Origin: Homarus americanus
Lineage: Eukaryota; Arthropoda; Malacostraca; Decapoda; Nephropidae
Direction: 5' to 3'
Length of the DNA stretch: 64,000 bases
NCBI RefSeq assembly: GCF_018991925.1
Contig: NW_024732238.1
Coordinates: 8,986,460 to 9,050,459 of the forward strand
The position numbers were made by a program, and so were the translations under genes. Within the stretch, counting starts at the first letter, position 1. The number at the start of each line of letters is the position of its first letter. This document shows positions 21,563 through 34,330 of the stretch, piece after piece. The notes beneath the pieces were generated by a model. The model saw only the letters and a program-made list of their open reading frames with translations. It was not told the origin of the DNA and made no database searches.

Positions 21563-22035
21563 ATACCCTGAACCTCTGGACATTAACACATGCTAGGAAC
21601 CAGAAGCCTGATGCATACGAACAAACACAACACATACTACTGGTCAATGTTTATAATATCTAGTCATTTCTGAGCTGTTAACTGACATTATTATCAACAG
21701 TACGATAACTTGACACCAAATGGACAATCGATTGAGGGAAAGATTACACGTCTGGCAACACGGATGATAATGACATTTTCCTACCAGTATGAAAGTTCAA
21801 TGCAGCATATCCAATTTGTGTAGCTCACGAGGATGAAGATGGGGGAGATGGAGGAGAAAATGATAGCGTGAGGAGAGAAATATGAGGAGGAGAGAAAGAA
21901 AGATTGATTGAGGGAAGAGAATGGCCAAGGAAGGAAGGAAGGTGGAGGAGATGAGTTACACATTTCAACTTCAAGAGAACATTAAACTCGTTCATCACGT
22001 GCGGGCAAACTCGTCACTAGTCAACTGAACAACCG
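21563..22035. other. Unique spacer with GA-rich segment
   Basis: No gene recognised. A GGAGGAGAGAAAG-type purine-rich patch lies at about 21840-21950. Confidence 0.5.
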
Positions 22036-22039
22036 TCCT

Positions 22040-23222
22040 AATTAATAGGCTCCCCCAACTTAACCAAACGTGAGCCACCTGTCACCCTACACTGCCACAC
22101 CCTAATCTCTCACACCACACCTGTCACCTCTACACTGCCACACACCCTCATCCCTCCACACCACACCTGTCACCTCTACACTGCCACACCCCCATCCCTC
22201 ACACCACACCTGTCACCCTACACTACCACACCGTCATCCATCACACCCACACCTGTCACCTCTACACTACCACACCGTCATCCATCACACCACACCTGTC
22301 ACCTCTACACTGCCACACCCTACCACACCTCACCTGTCACCTCCACACTGCCACACCCCCCCACCCTCACACCACACCTGTCACTCCTACACTTCTACAC
22401 CCTCATCCCTCACCTGTCACCTCTACACTACCACACCGTCATCCATCACACCACACCTGTCACCCCTACACTGCCACACCCTCATCCTTCACACCACACC
22501 TGTCACCCCTACACTGCCACACCCCCATCCCTCACACCACACCTGTCACCTCTACACCACCACACCGTCATCCATCCACACCACACCTGTCACCTCTCAC
22601 ACTGCCACACACCCTCATCCCTCACACCACACCTTTCACCTCTACACTGCCACACCCCCATCCCTCACACCACACCTTCACCTCTACACTGCCACACCCC
22701 CATCCCTCACACCACACCTGTCACCCTACACTTCTACACCCTCATCCCCACACCTGTCACCTCTACACTACCACACCGTCATCCATCACACCACACCTGT
22801 CACTTACACTGCCACACCCTCATCCCTCACACCACACCTGTCACCTCTACACTGCCACACCCTCATCCCTCACACCACACCTGTCACCCTACACTGCCAC
22901 ACCCCCATCCCTCACACCACACCTGTCACCCCACACTACCACACCGTCATCCATCACACCACACCTGTCACCCTACACTGCCACACCCTAATCTCTCACA
23001 CCTCACCTGTCACCTCTATACTGCCACACCCTCATCTCTCACACCACACCTGTCACCTCTACACTGCTACACCCTCATCCCCACACCACACCTGTCACCC
23101 TACACTGCCACACCCTCATCCCTCACACCACACCTGTCACCTCTACACTGCCACACCCCATCCCTCACACCACACCTGTCACCCTTACACTGCCACACCC
23201 TCATCCCTCACACCTCCCACAG
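22040..23222. repeat. Minisatellite, about 43-45 bp unit
   Basis: The unit contains CACACCACACCTGTCACC, then TCTACACTGCCACACCC, then TCATCCCT. About 26 units fit. A sub-type with CTACCACACCGTCATCC recurs about every four to six units, which suggests higher-order structure. Confidence 0.95.
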
Positions 23223-23224
23223 TG

Positions 23225-23358
23225 CCTCGTGGGATATGCACTGATGCCTCTCTCTCTCGTCATGTGAGACACACCTGAAGGACACCAACATGAGTCCTCA
23301 AGAGAGAACTACTGTAAACTGTACAAGCCTTTTAAAAATGGTTCCCGATCAACCAGAC
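23225..23358. other. Short unique stretch
   Basis: Nothing recognised between the minisatellite and the TTAGG-type repeat. Confidence 0.5.
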
Positions 23359-23520
23359 TGTAGTGGGTAGGTTAGGTTAGGTTTATCAAGGTAAGGTAAG
23401 GTTTATCAAGGTTTGGTTGAGTTAAGTTTATCAAGGTTTGGTTAGGTTAAGTTTATCAACATAAGGTAAGGTTAGGTTAGGTTTACCAAGGTAAGGTAAG
23501 GTTTATGAGGGTAAAAGGAC
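23359..23520. repeat. Degenerate TTAGG-type repeat
   Basis: Repeats of GGTTAGGTTAGGTTTATC and AAGGTAAGGTAAGG, mixing the arthropod TTAGG pentamer with a GTTTATCAAGG spacer of about 22-30 bp. It is interstitial. Confidence 0.75.
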
Positions 23521-23639
23521 CATTTGGCCACATCCCCAGGCAGGCGTAAGGTTACTCACCGTGTCATTATACAGGTGAGAGCTGGTGGATGGTGTCCCTG
23601 TAACACAAGAGAACCACATTAATGCCTTGCCTCCCACTC

Positions 23640-24345
23640 ACCCTCCACCACCACCAACCACTAACCCCCTTTACTATCACCATAACCCCTTCACTATCAC
23701 CACTAACCCCTTTCACTATCAACCAGTAACCCTTCCACTATCACCAGTAACCCCTTCACTATCATCCATAACCCTTCACTATCACCACTAACCCCTTCAC
23801 TATCACCGTAACCCCTTCACTATCACCACTTAACCCCTTCACTATCACCAGTAACCTCTCTAGCACCACTAACCCCTTCACTATCACCAGTAACCCCTTC
23901 ACTATCACCAGTAACCCTCTTACTATCATCCATAACCCTTCACTATCACCACTAACCCCTTCACTATCACCGGTAACCCCTTCACTAGCACCACTAACCC
24001 CTTCACCATCACCAGTAACCCTTCACTATCACCACTAACCCCTCACTATCACCAGTAACACCTTCACTATCACCACTAACCCCTTCACTATCACCACTAA
24101 CCCTTCACTAACACCACTAACCCCATCACTATCACCAGTAACCCCTTCACTATCACCACTAACCCCTTCAACTATCACCACTAACCCCTTCACTATCACC
24201 ACAAACCCCATCACTATCACCACTAAACTCTCAACTATCACTACTTACCCCTTCACTATCACCACCAACCTCACTATCACCACTTACCCCCCTTCAATAT
24301 CACCACTAACCCCTCCACTATCACCACTAACCCCTTAAAAAAAAA
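23640..24345. repeat. 22-bp minisatellite
   Basis: The unit is CTTCACTATCACCACTAACC plus CC, with CACCAGTAACC as a common variant. About 32 units fit. The array ends in an A run at 24337 followed by GAGAGAG. Confidence 0.95.
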
Positions 24346-24349
24346 AAAA

Positions 24350-24520
24350 AGAGAGAGTAATTTTGTGTACAGGACTTACCTACTTACAAAAGAATAATTT
24401 GGAAGGTGAAAAGACTTGATAAATACGTAAAGAATAATAAAGACGTTAATAGTTAGACACATGAAACCTCCCGGGCCAGGAAAACGAACCCGTCCAGACC
24501 TTAAACACATAAGTCACAGG
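24350..24520. other. Short unique stretch
   Basis: No gene or repeat recognised. Confidence 0.5.
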
Positions 24521-24524
24521 TATT

Positions 24525-24960
24525 AGGTTAGGCCAAGGTGAGGCAGGTTTGGTTGGTTAGGTAGGCTAGGTTTGGTATGTTAGGTTGAGGTAATTGGCTT
24601 GGCTTGGCCTGGTTTGGTTTGGCTTTGGTTAGGTCTAAGTTAGGTCAGGTAGAATCAGGTTGAGGTAGGCTTGTTNNNNNNNNNNNNNNNNNNNNNNNNN
24701 NNNNNNNNNNNNNNNNNNNNNNNNNNNNNNNNNNNNNNNNNNNNNNNNNNNNNNNNNNNNNNNNNNNNNNNNNNNCTGGGCTTGGTGTGAGGTAGGCCAG
24801 GGCTGAGGCAAGTTTGGTTCCGAATATGTTAGGTAGGCCAGTGTCGCAGTTTGGCTTGTCAACGAAGCCAGGTTAGGTTCAGGTTGTGTTGCAGTCTGTG
24901 TTGTGTTGATAGGGTTTGCTTTAGGTTAGGTTGGGCTAAGGCTGCTGAGTTAGTTAGGTG
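24525..24960. repeat. Degenerate GGTTAGG / GGTTTGG repeat containing the assembly gap
   Basis: A loosely repeated mixture of GGTTAGG, GGTTTGG, GAGGTAGGC and GGCTTGG. It resembles diverged TTAGG-type sequence. The 100-N gap falls inside it. Confidence 0.65.
24676..24775. other. Assembly gap (100 N)
   Basis: Exactly 100 unknown bases, a common placeholder size, so the real length is unknown. Confidence 0.99.
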
Positions 24961-25029
24961 CATTCCAAGTCTAGTATAGTCAGCACATGTTAAACTGGTG
25001 ACGATTTAGCAAAGAGTCGTTCATATTAC

Positions 25030-28000
25030 CAGCTGGTCCATCACCATCACCACACCGCCAGCTGAATTCATCACCACACCGCCAGCTGGTCATCACCACA
25101 CCGCCAGCTGGTCCATCACCATCACCACACCGCCAGCTGGTCCATCACCATCACCACGCCAGCTGGTCCATCACCACACCGCCAGCTGGTCCATCACCAC
25201 ACCGCCAGCTGGTCCATCACCACACCGCCAGCTGGTCCATCACCACACCGCCAGCTGGTCCATCACCATCACCACACCGCCAGCTGGTCCATCACCATCA
25301 CCACACCGCCAGCCGGTCCATCACCACACCGCCAGCTGGTCCATCACCACACCGCCAGCTGGTCCATCACCATCACCACACCGCCAGCTGGTCCTATCCA
25401 CCACCACCGCCAGCTGGTCCATCACCATCACCACACCGCCAGCTGTCCACACCACACAGCCAGCTGGTCCATCACCACACCGCCAGCTGGTCCATTACCA
25501 TCATCCACACCGCCAGCTGGCCATTACCATCACCACACCGCCAGCTGGTCCATCACCACACCGCCAGCTGGCCCATCACCATCACCACACCGCCAGCTGG
25601 TCCATCACCATCACCACACCACCAGCTGGTCCATCACCACACCGCCAGCTGGTCTCATCACCACACCGCCAGCTGGTCCATCACACACCGCCAGCTGGTC
25701 CAGCACCATCACCACACCGCCAGCTGGTCCATCACCACACCGCCAGCTGGTCCACACCATCACCACACCGCCAGCTGGTCCATCACCACACCGCCAGCTG
25801 GTCCATCACCACACCGCCAGCTGGTCCATCACCATCACCACACCGCCAGCTGGTCCATTACCATCACCACACCGCCAGCTGGTCCATCACCACACCGCCA
25901 GCTGGTCCATTACCATCACCACACCGCCAGCTGGTCCATTATCATCACCACACCGCCAGCTGCAACCACACACCGCCAGCTGTCCATTACCATCACCACA
26001 CCGCCAGCTGGTCCATCACCACACCACCAGCTGGTCCATCACCACACCGCCAGCTGGTCCATTACCATCACCACACCGCCAGCTGGTCCATCACCACACC
26101 GCCAGCTGGTCCACATCATCACCACACCGCCAGCTGGTCCACATCATCACCACACCGCCAGCTGGTCCACACATCACCACACCGCCAGCTGGTCCATCAC
26201 CACACCACCAGCTGGTCCATCACCACACCGCCAGCTGGTCCATTACCATCACACACACCGCCAGCTGGTCCATTACCATCACCACCGCCAGCTGGTCCAT
26301 TACCACACCGCCAGCTGGTCCACCACCACACCACCAGCTGGTCATCATCACCACACCGCCAGCTGGTCCATTATCATCACCACACCGCCAGCTGGTCCAC
26401 ACCATCACCACACCGCCAGCTGGTCCATTATCATCACCACACCGCCAGCTGGTCCATTCATCACCACACCACCAGCTGGTCCATCATCACCACACCGCCA
26501 GCCGGTCCATACCATCACACACCGCCAGCTGGTCCATTATCATCACCACACCCAGCTGGTCCATCACCACACCGCCAGCTGGTCCATTACCATCACCACA
26601 CCGCCAGCTGTCCATTATCATCACCACACCGCCAGCTGGTCCATCACCACACCGCCAGCTGTCCATTACCCACCGCCAGCTGGTCCATCACCACACCGCC
26701 AGCTGGTCCATTACCATCACACGCCAGCTGGTCCATATCACCACACCGCCAGCTGGTCCATTACCACACCGTCAGCTGGTCCATTACCATCACCACACCG
26801 CCAGCTGGTCCATCACCATCACCACCGCCAGCTGGTCCATTACCATCACCACACCACCAGCTGGTCCATCACCACACCGCCAGCTGGTCCATTATCACCA
26901 CACCACCAGCTGGTCCATCACCACACCGCCAGCTGGTCCATTACCATCACCACACCGCCAGCTGGTCCACACCATCACCACACCGCCAGCTGGTCCATTA
27001 TCATCACCACACCGCCAGCTGGTCCATTATCATCACACCGCCAGCTGTCCATTACCATCACCACACCGCCAGCTGGTCATCACACCACACCGCCAGCTGG
27101 TCCTTATCATCACCACACCGCCAGCCGGTCATTATCAACCACACCGCCAGCTGGCCATTACCATCACCACACCGCCAGCTGGTCCATCACACACCGCCAG
27201 CTGGTCCATTATCATCACCACACCGCCAGCTGGTCCATTACCACACCGCCAGCTGGTCATTACCATCACCACACCGCCAGCTGGTCCATTACCACACCAC
27301 CGCCAGCTGGTCCATCACCATCACCACACCGCCAGCTGGTCATTACCACACCGCCAGCGTCCATACCATTACCACACCACCAGCTGGTCCATCACCACAC
27401 CGCCAGCTGGTCCATTACCATCACCACACCGCAGCTGGTCCATCACCACACCGCCAGCTGGTCCTTTACCACACCGCCAGCTGGTCCATTACCATCACCA
27501 CACCACCAGCTGGTCCATCACCACACCGCCAGCTGGTCCATACCATCACCACACCGCCAGCTGGTCCACACCACACCGCCAGCTGGTCCATCACCCACCA
27601 CCAGCTGGCATCACCACACCGCCAGCTGGTCCATTATCATCACCACACCGCCAGCTGGTCCATTACCATCACCACACACCGCCAGCTGGCCATTATCATC
27701 ACCACACCGCCAGCTGGTCCACATCATCACCACACCACCAGCTGGTCCCATTATCACCACACCGCCAGCTGGTCCACCATCACCACACCGCCAGCTGGTC
27801 CACATATCATCACCACACCACCAGCTGGTCCATCACCACACCGCCAGCTGGTCCATTACCATCACCACACCGCCAGCTGGTCCATTATCATCACCACACC
27901 GCCAGCTGGTCCATTACCACACCGTCAGCTGGTCCATTACCATCACCACACCGCCAGCTGGTCCATTATCATCACCACACCGCCAGCTGGTCCATCACCA

Positions 28001-29626
28001 CACCGCCAGCTGGTCCATTACCACACCGCCAGCTGGTCCATCACCACACCGCCAGCTGGTCCACCATCACCACACCGCCAGCTGGTCCATTATCATCACC
28101 ACACCGCCAGCTGGTCCATTACCACACCGTCAGCTGGTCCATTACCATCACCACACCGCCAGCTGGTCCATCACCATCACCACACCGCCAGCTGGTCCAT
28201 TACCACACCGCCAGCTGGTCCATTACCATCACCACACCACCAGCTGGTCCATCACCACACCGCCAGCTGGTCCATTATCATCACCACACCACCAGCTGGT
28301 CCATCACCACACCGCCAGCTGGTCCATTACCATCACCACACCGCCAGCTGGTCCATTACCATCACCACACCGCCAGCTGGTCCATTATCATCACCACACC
28401 GCCAGCTGGTCCATTATCATCACACCGCCAGCTGGTCCATTACCATCACCACACCGCCAGCTGGTCCATCACCACACCGCCAGCTGGTCCATTATCATCA
28501 CCACACCGCCAGCTGGTCCATTATCATCACCACCGCCAGCTGGCCCATTACCATCACCACACCGCCAGCTGGTCCATCACCACACCGCCAGCTGGTCCAT
28601 TATCATCACCACACCGCCAGCTGGTCCATTACCACACCGCTGGTCCATTACCATCACCACACCGCCAGCTGGTCCATTACCATCACCACGCCAGCTGGTC
28701 ATCACCATCACCACACCGCCAGCTGGTCCATTACCACACCGCCAGCTGGTCCATTACCATCACCACACCACCAGCTGGTCCATCACCACACCGCCAGCTG
28801 GTCCATTACCATCACCACACCGCCAGCTGGTTGGTCCATCACCACACCGCCAGCTGGTCCTTACCACACCGCCAGCTGGTTCATTACCATCACCACACCA
28901 CCAGCTGGTCCATCACCACACCGCCAGCTGGTCCACACATCACACCGCCAGCTGGTCCATTACCATCACCACACCGCCAGCTGGTCCATTATCATCACCA
29001 CACCGCCAGCTGGTCCATCACCATCACCACACCGCCAGCTGGTCCATTACCACACCGCCAGCTGGTCCATTACCATCACCACACAGCCAGCTGGTCCATC
29101 ACCACACTGCCAGCTGGTCCATTACCATCACCACCGCCAGCTGGTCCATTACCATCACCACACTGCCAGCTGGTCCATTACCATCACCACACTGCCAGCT
29201 GGTCCATTACCATCACCACACCGCCAGCTGGTCCATCACCACACCGCCAGCTGGTCCATCACCATCACCACACCGCCAGCTGGTCCATTACCACACCGCC
29301 AGCTGGTCCATTACCATCACCACACTGCCAGCTGGTCCATTACCATCACCACACCGCCAGCTGGTCCATTACCATCACCACACCGCCAGCTGGCCCATTA
29401 TCATCACCACACCGCCAGATGGCCCATCACCACACCGCCAGCTGGCCCATTACCATCACCACACCGCCAGCTGGTCCATTACCATCACCACACTGCCAGC
29501 TGGTCCATTACCATCACCACACCGCCAGCTGGCCCATTACCATCACCACACCGCCAGCTGGCCCATTACCATCACCACACCGCCAGATGGCCCATTATCA
29601 TCACCACACCGCCAGCTGGTGCATCA
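25030..29626. repeat. Large minisatellite, 23/29-bp units with CCAGCTGG core
   Basis: The unit contains ACCGCCAGCTGGTCCATCAC or ATTACC in place of ATCACC. A short form of about 23 bp has one CACCA step and a long form of about 29 bp has an added ATCACC. The palindrome CCAGCTGG is conserved in nearly every unit. At 4.6 kb it is the largest array in the window. Frames on both strands are by-products. Confidence 0.97.
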
Positions 29627-30478
29627 TCATCACCAGGGCTGTGGAGTCGAAGACAAAACCTCGACTCCGACTCCTCAAATTTTTTATGCTTCCGACGAGC
29701 TTCATTTGTAACAACAATTTCTACCATCCTAATTGTAATTTGTATGTTGTAACCTGCGTAGGTAAAAAGTAAAACACCGGCTATACTGCTACAGCTTTAT
29801 TAATGATCTGGACGATATTTAAGAACTACAAAAGATGATAGGCTTGACTTTCAAAGTTTCAATCAAAAGAAAAATATATTTATTAAGAATTCAAGATATT
29901 AACTAGAAAACACCATTTACATGTATATCTAAAAGTTCGATCTCAGCATATGAATTTTGTTTAAGCTCATAATCTGAGGGATCTAAATGATGATCCTACA
30001 CCTTTAAAGTAAAGTTATATATTTATGTACATTAAAGAAATGAATACCTTATTAAGGAAAATATAAACCTTACATGATTAAGTTATTAAATTAAATTTGC
30101 CTTAATCTCACCAAAACAGGTTGTAGCTAATTGTTTTGTAGCTGAGAGCCTCTGTGCAGTTTTCAACGAAACAAAATTTGATACAATTCAAAATTTCAAA
30201 TGGTAAAGAAGAGACTATCGTCCAAAATTATAGTGCTATACTGTGCCTGCTACAATAAATTCATAATAATGCTTATAAAATGGAAATAAATTCTTTAATA
30301 ATTTAAGAAAATTAGTGGATCAGTGGAATCACTGCAATGAATATGCCCGAGTTCATATATTTGTTCTAGGAACAGATAGCTTCAGTCGGAGTCGGAGTCT
30401 GACAATTTTACCACCCGACTCCGACTCCACAAGCCGAAATTCCTCCACTCCTCGACCCGACCCACAGCCCTCATCACC
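29627..30478. mobile_element. Non-autonomous hAT-like DNA transposon inserted in the minisatellite
   Basis: The 836-bp element (29635-30470) begins AGGGCTGTGGAGTCG and ends CGACCCGACCCACAGCCC, giving a 9-bp perfect terminal inverted repeat (GGGCTGTGG against CCACAGCCC). GTCGGAGTCGG-type subterminal motifs lie near both ends. The flanks TCATCACC (29627-29634) and TCATCACC (30471-30478) look like an 8-bp duplication as made by hAT transposases. That sequence is also part of the satellite unit, so it is not diagnostic. The interior is AT-rich with no transposase frame. Confidence 0.7.
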
Positions 30479-33430
30479 ACACCGCAAGCCGGTCCATCAC
30501 CACACCGCCAGCTGGTCCATCCCGCTCGGCTAGCTGGTCCATCACCATCGCCACACAGCCAGCTGGTCCATCACCACCGCCAGCTAGTCTATCGCCACAC
30601 AGCTGGTGCATCATCACTGCCAGCTGGTTCATCATTACCGCCAGCTGGTTCATCTTACCGCCAGCTGGTTCATCATCACCGCCAGCTGGTGCATCATCAC
30701 CGCCAGCTGGTTCATCATCACCGCCAGCTGGTTCATCGTCACCGCCAGCTGGTTCATCGTCACCGCCAGCTGGTGCATCATCCACCGCTTGCTGGTTCAT
30801 CATCACCACCGGCTGGTGCATCATCACCGGCTGGTGCATCATCCCACCGGCCTGGTGCATCATCACCGCCAGCTGGTTCATCATCACCGCCAGCTGGTTC
30901 ATCGTCACCGCCAGCTGGTTCATCGCTCACCGCCAGCTGGTGCATCATCACCGCTTGCTGGTGTATCATCACCACCGGCTGGTTCATCATCACCGGCTGG
31001 TGCATCATCACCACCGGCTGGTGCATCATCACCACCGGCTGGTGCATCATCTCACCGGCTGGTGCATCACCACCGGCTGGTTCATCATCACCACCGGCCG
31101 TGCATCATCCCACCAGCTGGTTCATCATCACCGGCCTGGTATCATCACCACCGCTGGTTATCATCACCACCGGCTGGTGCATCATCACCACCGGCTGGTG
31201 CATCATCACCACCGGCTGGTGCATCATCACCACCGGCTGGTGCATCATCACCACCGGCTGGTGCATCATCACCACCGGCTGGTTCATCACCACCACCGGC
31301 TGGTGCATCACCACCACCGGCTGGTTCATCATCACCACCGGCTGGTTCATCATCACCACCGGCTCGTGCATCATCACCGCCAGCTGGTTCATCATCACCA
31401 CCGGCTGGTGCATCATCACCACCGGCTGGTGTATCATCACCACCGGCTGGTTCATCATCACCGCCGGCTGGTGCATCATCACCGCCAGCTGGTTCATCAT
31501 CACCACCGGCTGGTTCATCATCACCACCGGCTGGTGCATCATCACCGCCGGCTGGTTCATCATCACCACCGGCTGGTTCATCATCACCACCGGCTGGTTC
31601 ATCATCACCACCGGCTGGTTCATCATCACCACCGGCTGGTTCATCATCACCACCGGCTGGTGCATCACCCCGCTGGTTCATCACCACCGGCTGGTGCATC
31701 ATCCCAGCTGGTTCATCATCACCACCGGCTGGTTCATCATCACCACCGGCTGGTGCATCATCACACCAGCTGGTGCATCATCACCACCGGCTGGTGCATC
31801 ATCACCACCAGCTGATTCATCATCACCACCGGCTGGTTCATCATCACCACCGGCTGGTTCGTCATCACCACCGGCTGGTGCATCATCACCACCGGTTGGT
31901 TCATCATCACCGCCAGCACTGGTTCATCATCACCGCCAGCTGGTTCATCATCACCACCAGCTGTTTCATCATCACCGCCAGCTGGTTTCATCGTCACCGC
32001 CAGCTGGTTCATCGTCACCGCCAGCTGGTTCATCATCACCGCCAGCTGGTTCATCGTCACCGCCAGCTGGTTCATCGTCACCGCCAACTGGTTTATCATC
32101 ACCGCCAGCTGGTTCATCGTCACCGCCAGCTGGTTTATCATCACCGCCAGCTGGTTCATCACCACCGGCTGGTTTATCACCACCGGCTGGTTCATCATCA
32201 CCACCGGCTGGTTCATCATCACCACCGGCTGGTTCATCACCACCACCGGCTGGTTCATCATCACCAGCTGGTTCATCATCACCACCGGCTGGTTCATCCA
32301 CCAGCTGTTTCATCATCAGCGCCAGCTGGTGTATCATCACCTGCCAGCTGGTTCATCACCACCACCAGCTGGTTCATCATCACCGCCAGCTGGTTCATCA
32401 CCGCCAGCTGGTTCATCATCACCGCCAGCTGTTTCATTATCAGCGCCAGCTGGTGTATCATCACCGCCAGCTGGTTCATCATCACCACAGCTGGTTCATC
32501 ATCGCGCCAGCTGGTTCATCATCACCGCCAGCTGGTTCATCATCACCGCCAGCTGGTTCATCATCACCGCCAGCTGGTTCATCATCACCGCCAGCTGGAT
32601 CATCATCACCGCCAGCTGGTTCATCATCACCGCCACCTGTTTCATCATCACCGCCAGCTGGTTCATCACCGCCAGCTGGTTCATCATCACCGCCAGCTGG
32701 TTCATCATCACCGCCAGCTGGTTCATCATCACCGCCAGCTGGTTCATCATCACCGCCAACTGGTTCATCACCGCCAGCTGGTTCATCATCACCGCCACCT
32801 GTTTCATCACCGCCAGCTGGTTCATCATCACCGCCAGCTGGTTCATCATCACCGCCAGCTGGTTCATCATCACCACCAGCTGGTTCATCGTCACCGCCAG
32901 CTGGTTCATCATCACCGCCAGCTGGTTCATCATCACCGCCAGCTGGTGCATCACCACCGCCAGCTGGTTCATCATCACCGCCAGCTGGTTCATCATCACC
33001 GCCAGCTGGTTCATCATCACCGCCAGCTGGCATCATCACCGCCAGCTGGTTCATCATCACCGCCAGCTGGTGCATCATCACCGCCAGCTGGTTCATCATC
33101 ACCGCCAGCTGGTGCATCATCACCGCCAGCTGGTTCATCATCACCGCCAGCTGGTTCATCATCACCGCCAGCTGGTTCATCATCACCACCAGCTGGTGCA
33201 TCATCATCGCCAGCTGGTCAATCATCTCCAGTTGGTTCATCACCATCGCCAGCTGGTGCATCATCACCGCCAGCTGGTTCATCATCACCGCCACCTGTTT
33301 CATCATCACCGCCAGCTGGTTCATCATCACCCCCAACTGGTGCAACATCATCGCCAGCTGGTCAATCATCTCCAGTTGGTTCATCACCATCGCCAGCTGG
33401 TGCATCATCATCGCCAGCTGGTTCACCTCC
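30479..33430. repeat. 21-bp minisatellite with GCCAGCTGG core
   Basis: The main unit is GCCAGCTGGTTCATCATCAC plus C, with an ACCGGCTGGTGCATCATC variant dominating about 30800-31900. It shares the CCAGCTGGT-CATCA core with the larger array on the other side of the hAT-like insertion. The first units (30479-30600) are still of the older type with ACACCGCCAGCTGGTCC. Confidence 0.96.
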
Positions 33431-33554
33431 ATATCAAAACTTGGACACAAACTCATCTGGCAGCGTCAGTAATCATCAGGAGACACTTGATGATGGTAAT
33501 TACCTGGGGACAATAACCAGCAACAAGAGGGTCGCTTTCAACCTGCCTCATTAG
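30606..33554 (+). CDS. Possible Ser/Pro/Ala-rich coding exon (982 codons) with a unique C-terminal tail
   Basis: One plus-strand frame stays open from 30606 through the 21-bp array (SSPPAGSSSPPAG-type repeats in its later part) and on for about 41 codons of non-repeat sequence (about 33430-33552) to a TAG at 33552-33554. The tail has mixed composition, containing YQNLDTNSSGSVSN and NYLGTITSNKRVAFNLPH, and no internal stop. This could be the last exon of a mucin-like protein. Against this, a 21-bp repeat lacking stops keeps any frame open, other frames are nearly as long, frame changes within the array turn SPPAG into HHRQLV strings, and no splice site, promoter or polyadenylation signal is established. 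Confidence 0.2.
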   Translation: MHHHCQLVHHYRQLVHLTASWFIITASWCIITASWFIITASWFIVTASWFIVTASWCIIHRLLVHHHHRLVHHHRLVHHPTGLVHHHRQLVHHHRQLVHRHRQLVHRSPPAGASSPLAGVSSPPAGSSSPAGASSPPAGASSPPAGASSHRLVHHHRLVHHHHRPCIIPPAGSSSPAWYHHHRWLSSPPAGASSPPAGASSPPAGASSPPAGASSPPAGASSPPAGSSPPPAGASPPPAGSSSPPAGSSSPPARASSPPAGSSSPPAGASSPPAGVSSPPAGSSSPPAGASSPPAGSSSPPAGSSSPPAGASSPPAGSSSPPAGSSSPPAGSSSPPAGSSSPPAGSSSPPAGASPRWFITTGWCIIPAGSSSPPAGSSSPPAGASSHQLVHHHHRLVHHHHQLIHHHHRLVHHHHRLVRHHHRLVHHHHRLVHHHRQHWFIITASWFIITTSCFIITASWFHRHRQLVHRHRQLVHHHRQLVHRHRQLVHRHRQLVYHHRQLVHRHRQLVYHHRQLVHHHRLVYHHRLVHHHHRLVHHHHRLVHHHHRLVHHHQLVHHHHRLVHPPAVSSSAPAGVSSPASWFITTTSWFIITASWFITASWFIITASCFIISASWCIITASWFIITTAGSSSRQLVHHHRQLVHHHRQLVHHHRQLVHHHRQLDHHHRQLVHHHRHLFHHHRQLVHHRQLVHHHRQLVHHHRQLVHHHRQLVHHHRQLVHHRQLVHHHRHLFHHRQLVHHHRQLVHHHRQLVHHHHQLVHRHRQLVHHHRQLVHHHRQLVHHHRQLVHHHRQLVHHHRQLVHHHRQLASSPPAGSSSPPAGASSPPAGSSSPPAGASSPPAGSSSPPAGSSSPPAGSSSPPAGASSSPAGQSSPVGSSPSPAGASSPPAGSSSPPPVSSSPPAGSSSPPTGATSSPAGQSSPVGSSPSPAGASSSPAGSPPYQNLDTNSSGSVSNHQETLDDGNYLGTITSNKRVAFNLPH

Positions 33555-33778
33555 CAGGCCAACACACGCCACCTAACATGTTTATATACAGCTCGTCCTT
33601 TATGCAGCTAAAGTTCACTCCACCCCCCACTAACACTACCTGTTTAATTCACATCTACTGCTGACCTTAGACTGTGAGTGTATTGGCAGGTGTGTGTGTG
33701 TGTACAATTGCATCATAAGGAACATGGAGGGTGACCAATGTGTACAGTACATTATGTGCACTAGGAGGACGACGTAGG
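33555..33778. other. Unique spacer
   Basis: It contains a short (GT)n at about 33690-33703. No gene seen. Confidence 0.5.
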
Positions 33779-33798
33779 TTTACACACACACGCACACA
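33779..33798. repeat. Short (CA)n run, 5' flank of retroelement copy 4
   Basis: TACACACACACGCACACATA directly precedes reverse transcriptase coding sequence. Confidence 0.85.
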
Positions 33799-34330
33799 TA
33801 ACGTAAACACCTAGAAAAAGTGCAAAAGAGGGCATGCAAGATTGTTCTCTCCCCCTTCCTACTCCACATATCAAGAAGCGCTCAACACACTGACCCTTTC
33901 GACTCTCACTGTCCATCACCACGACCTCATCTGCAAATTTGTTAAGAAGCTTCTGCACCATCCTCGACACCGGCTCCTACTACCACCTGAGACCCCTTGC
34001 CCGAGAATTGCTGTTCGACACCACAACCGCATCCAGCCCATACGTGCACGAACTGATCGCTATAAGAACAGCCCAGTCCCAACCATTCTAAAAATTATCA
34101 ATAACTTGTAATCAACCAGTGTATTCACTCCCAGTAAATCCTACTTCTTGCACTGTCACTATGTTGAAATGAACTGTAGTTTGAGCTTTTCCCCATCTAG
34201 TTATTATGTATCTTATTTGTATCACTTATGTTACTTGTATATTATTTGTAAATCGAAACCCATTCCCCAATTATATAACTATATTTTCAGCCTTCTATGC
34301 TCTTTCAATAAACCGTTAATAATTATTACA
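33799..34330 (+). mobile_element. 5'-truncated non-LTR retrotransposon, copy 4
   Basis: The sequence starts in the middle of the C-terminal region of the reverse transcriptase protein, at the codons for R-K-H-L-E-K-V-Q-K-R. It matches the long copy from about 37083 onward with few differences. A frame break at the CTACTCCACATAT step separates the beginning from the 89-codon frame 33842-34111, which carries LLHHPRHRLLLPPETP, RIAVRHHNRIQPIRARTDRYKNSPVP and ends at TAA 34109-34111. The 3' UTR ends in TATATTTTCAGCCTTC and AATAAACCGTTAATAATTATTA, then (CG)n(CA)n. Confidence 0.88.

Noticed and set aside
30606..33516. Alternative frames (927, 395 and 324 codons) over the 21-bp array
   Set aside because: Shadows of the same repeat. 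Only the frame with the unique tail was kept, at low confidence.
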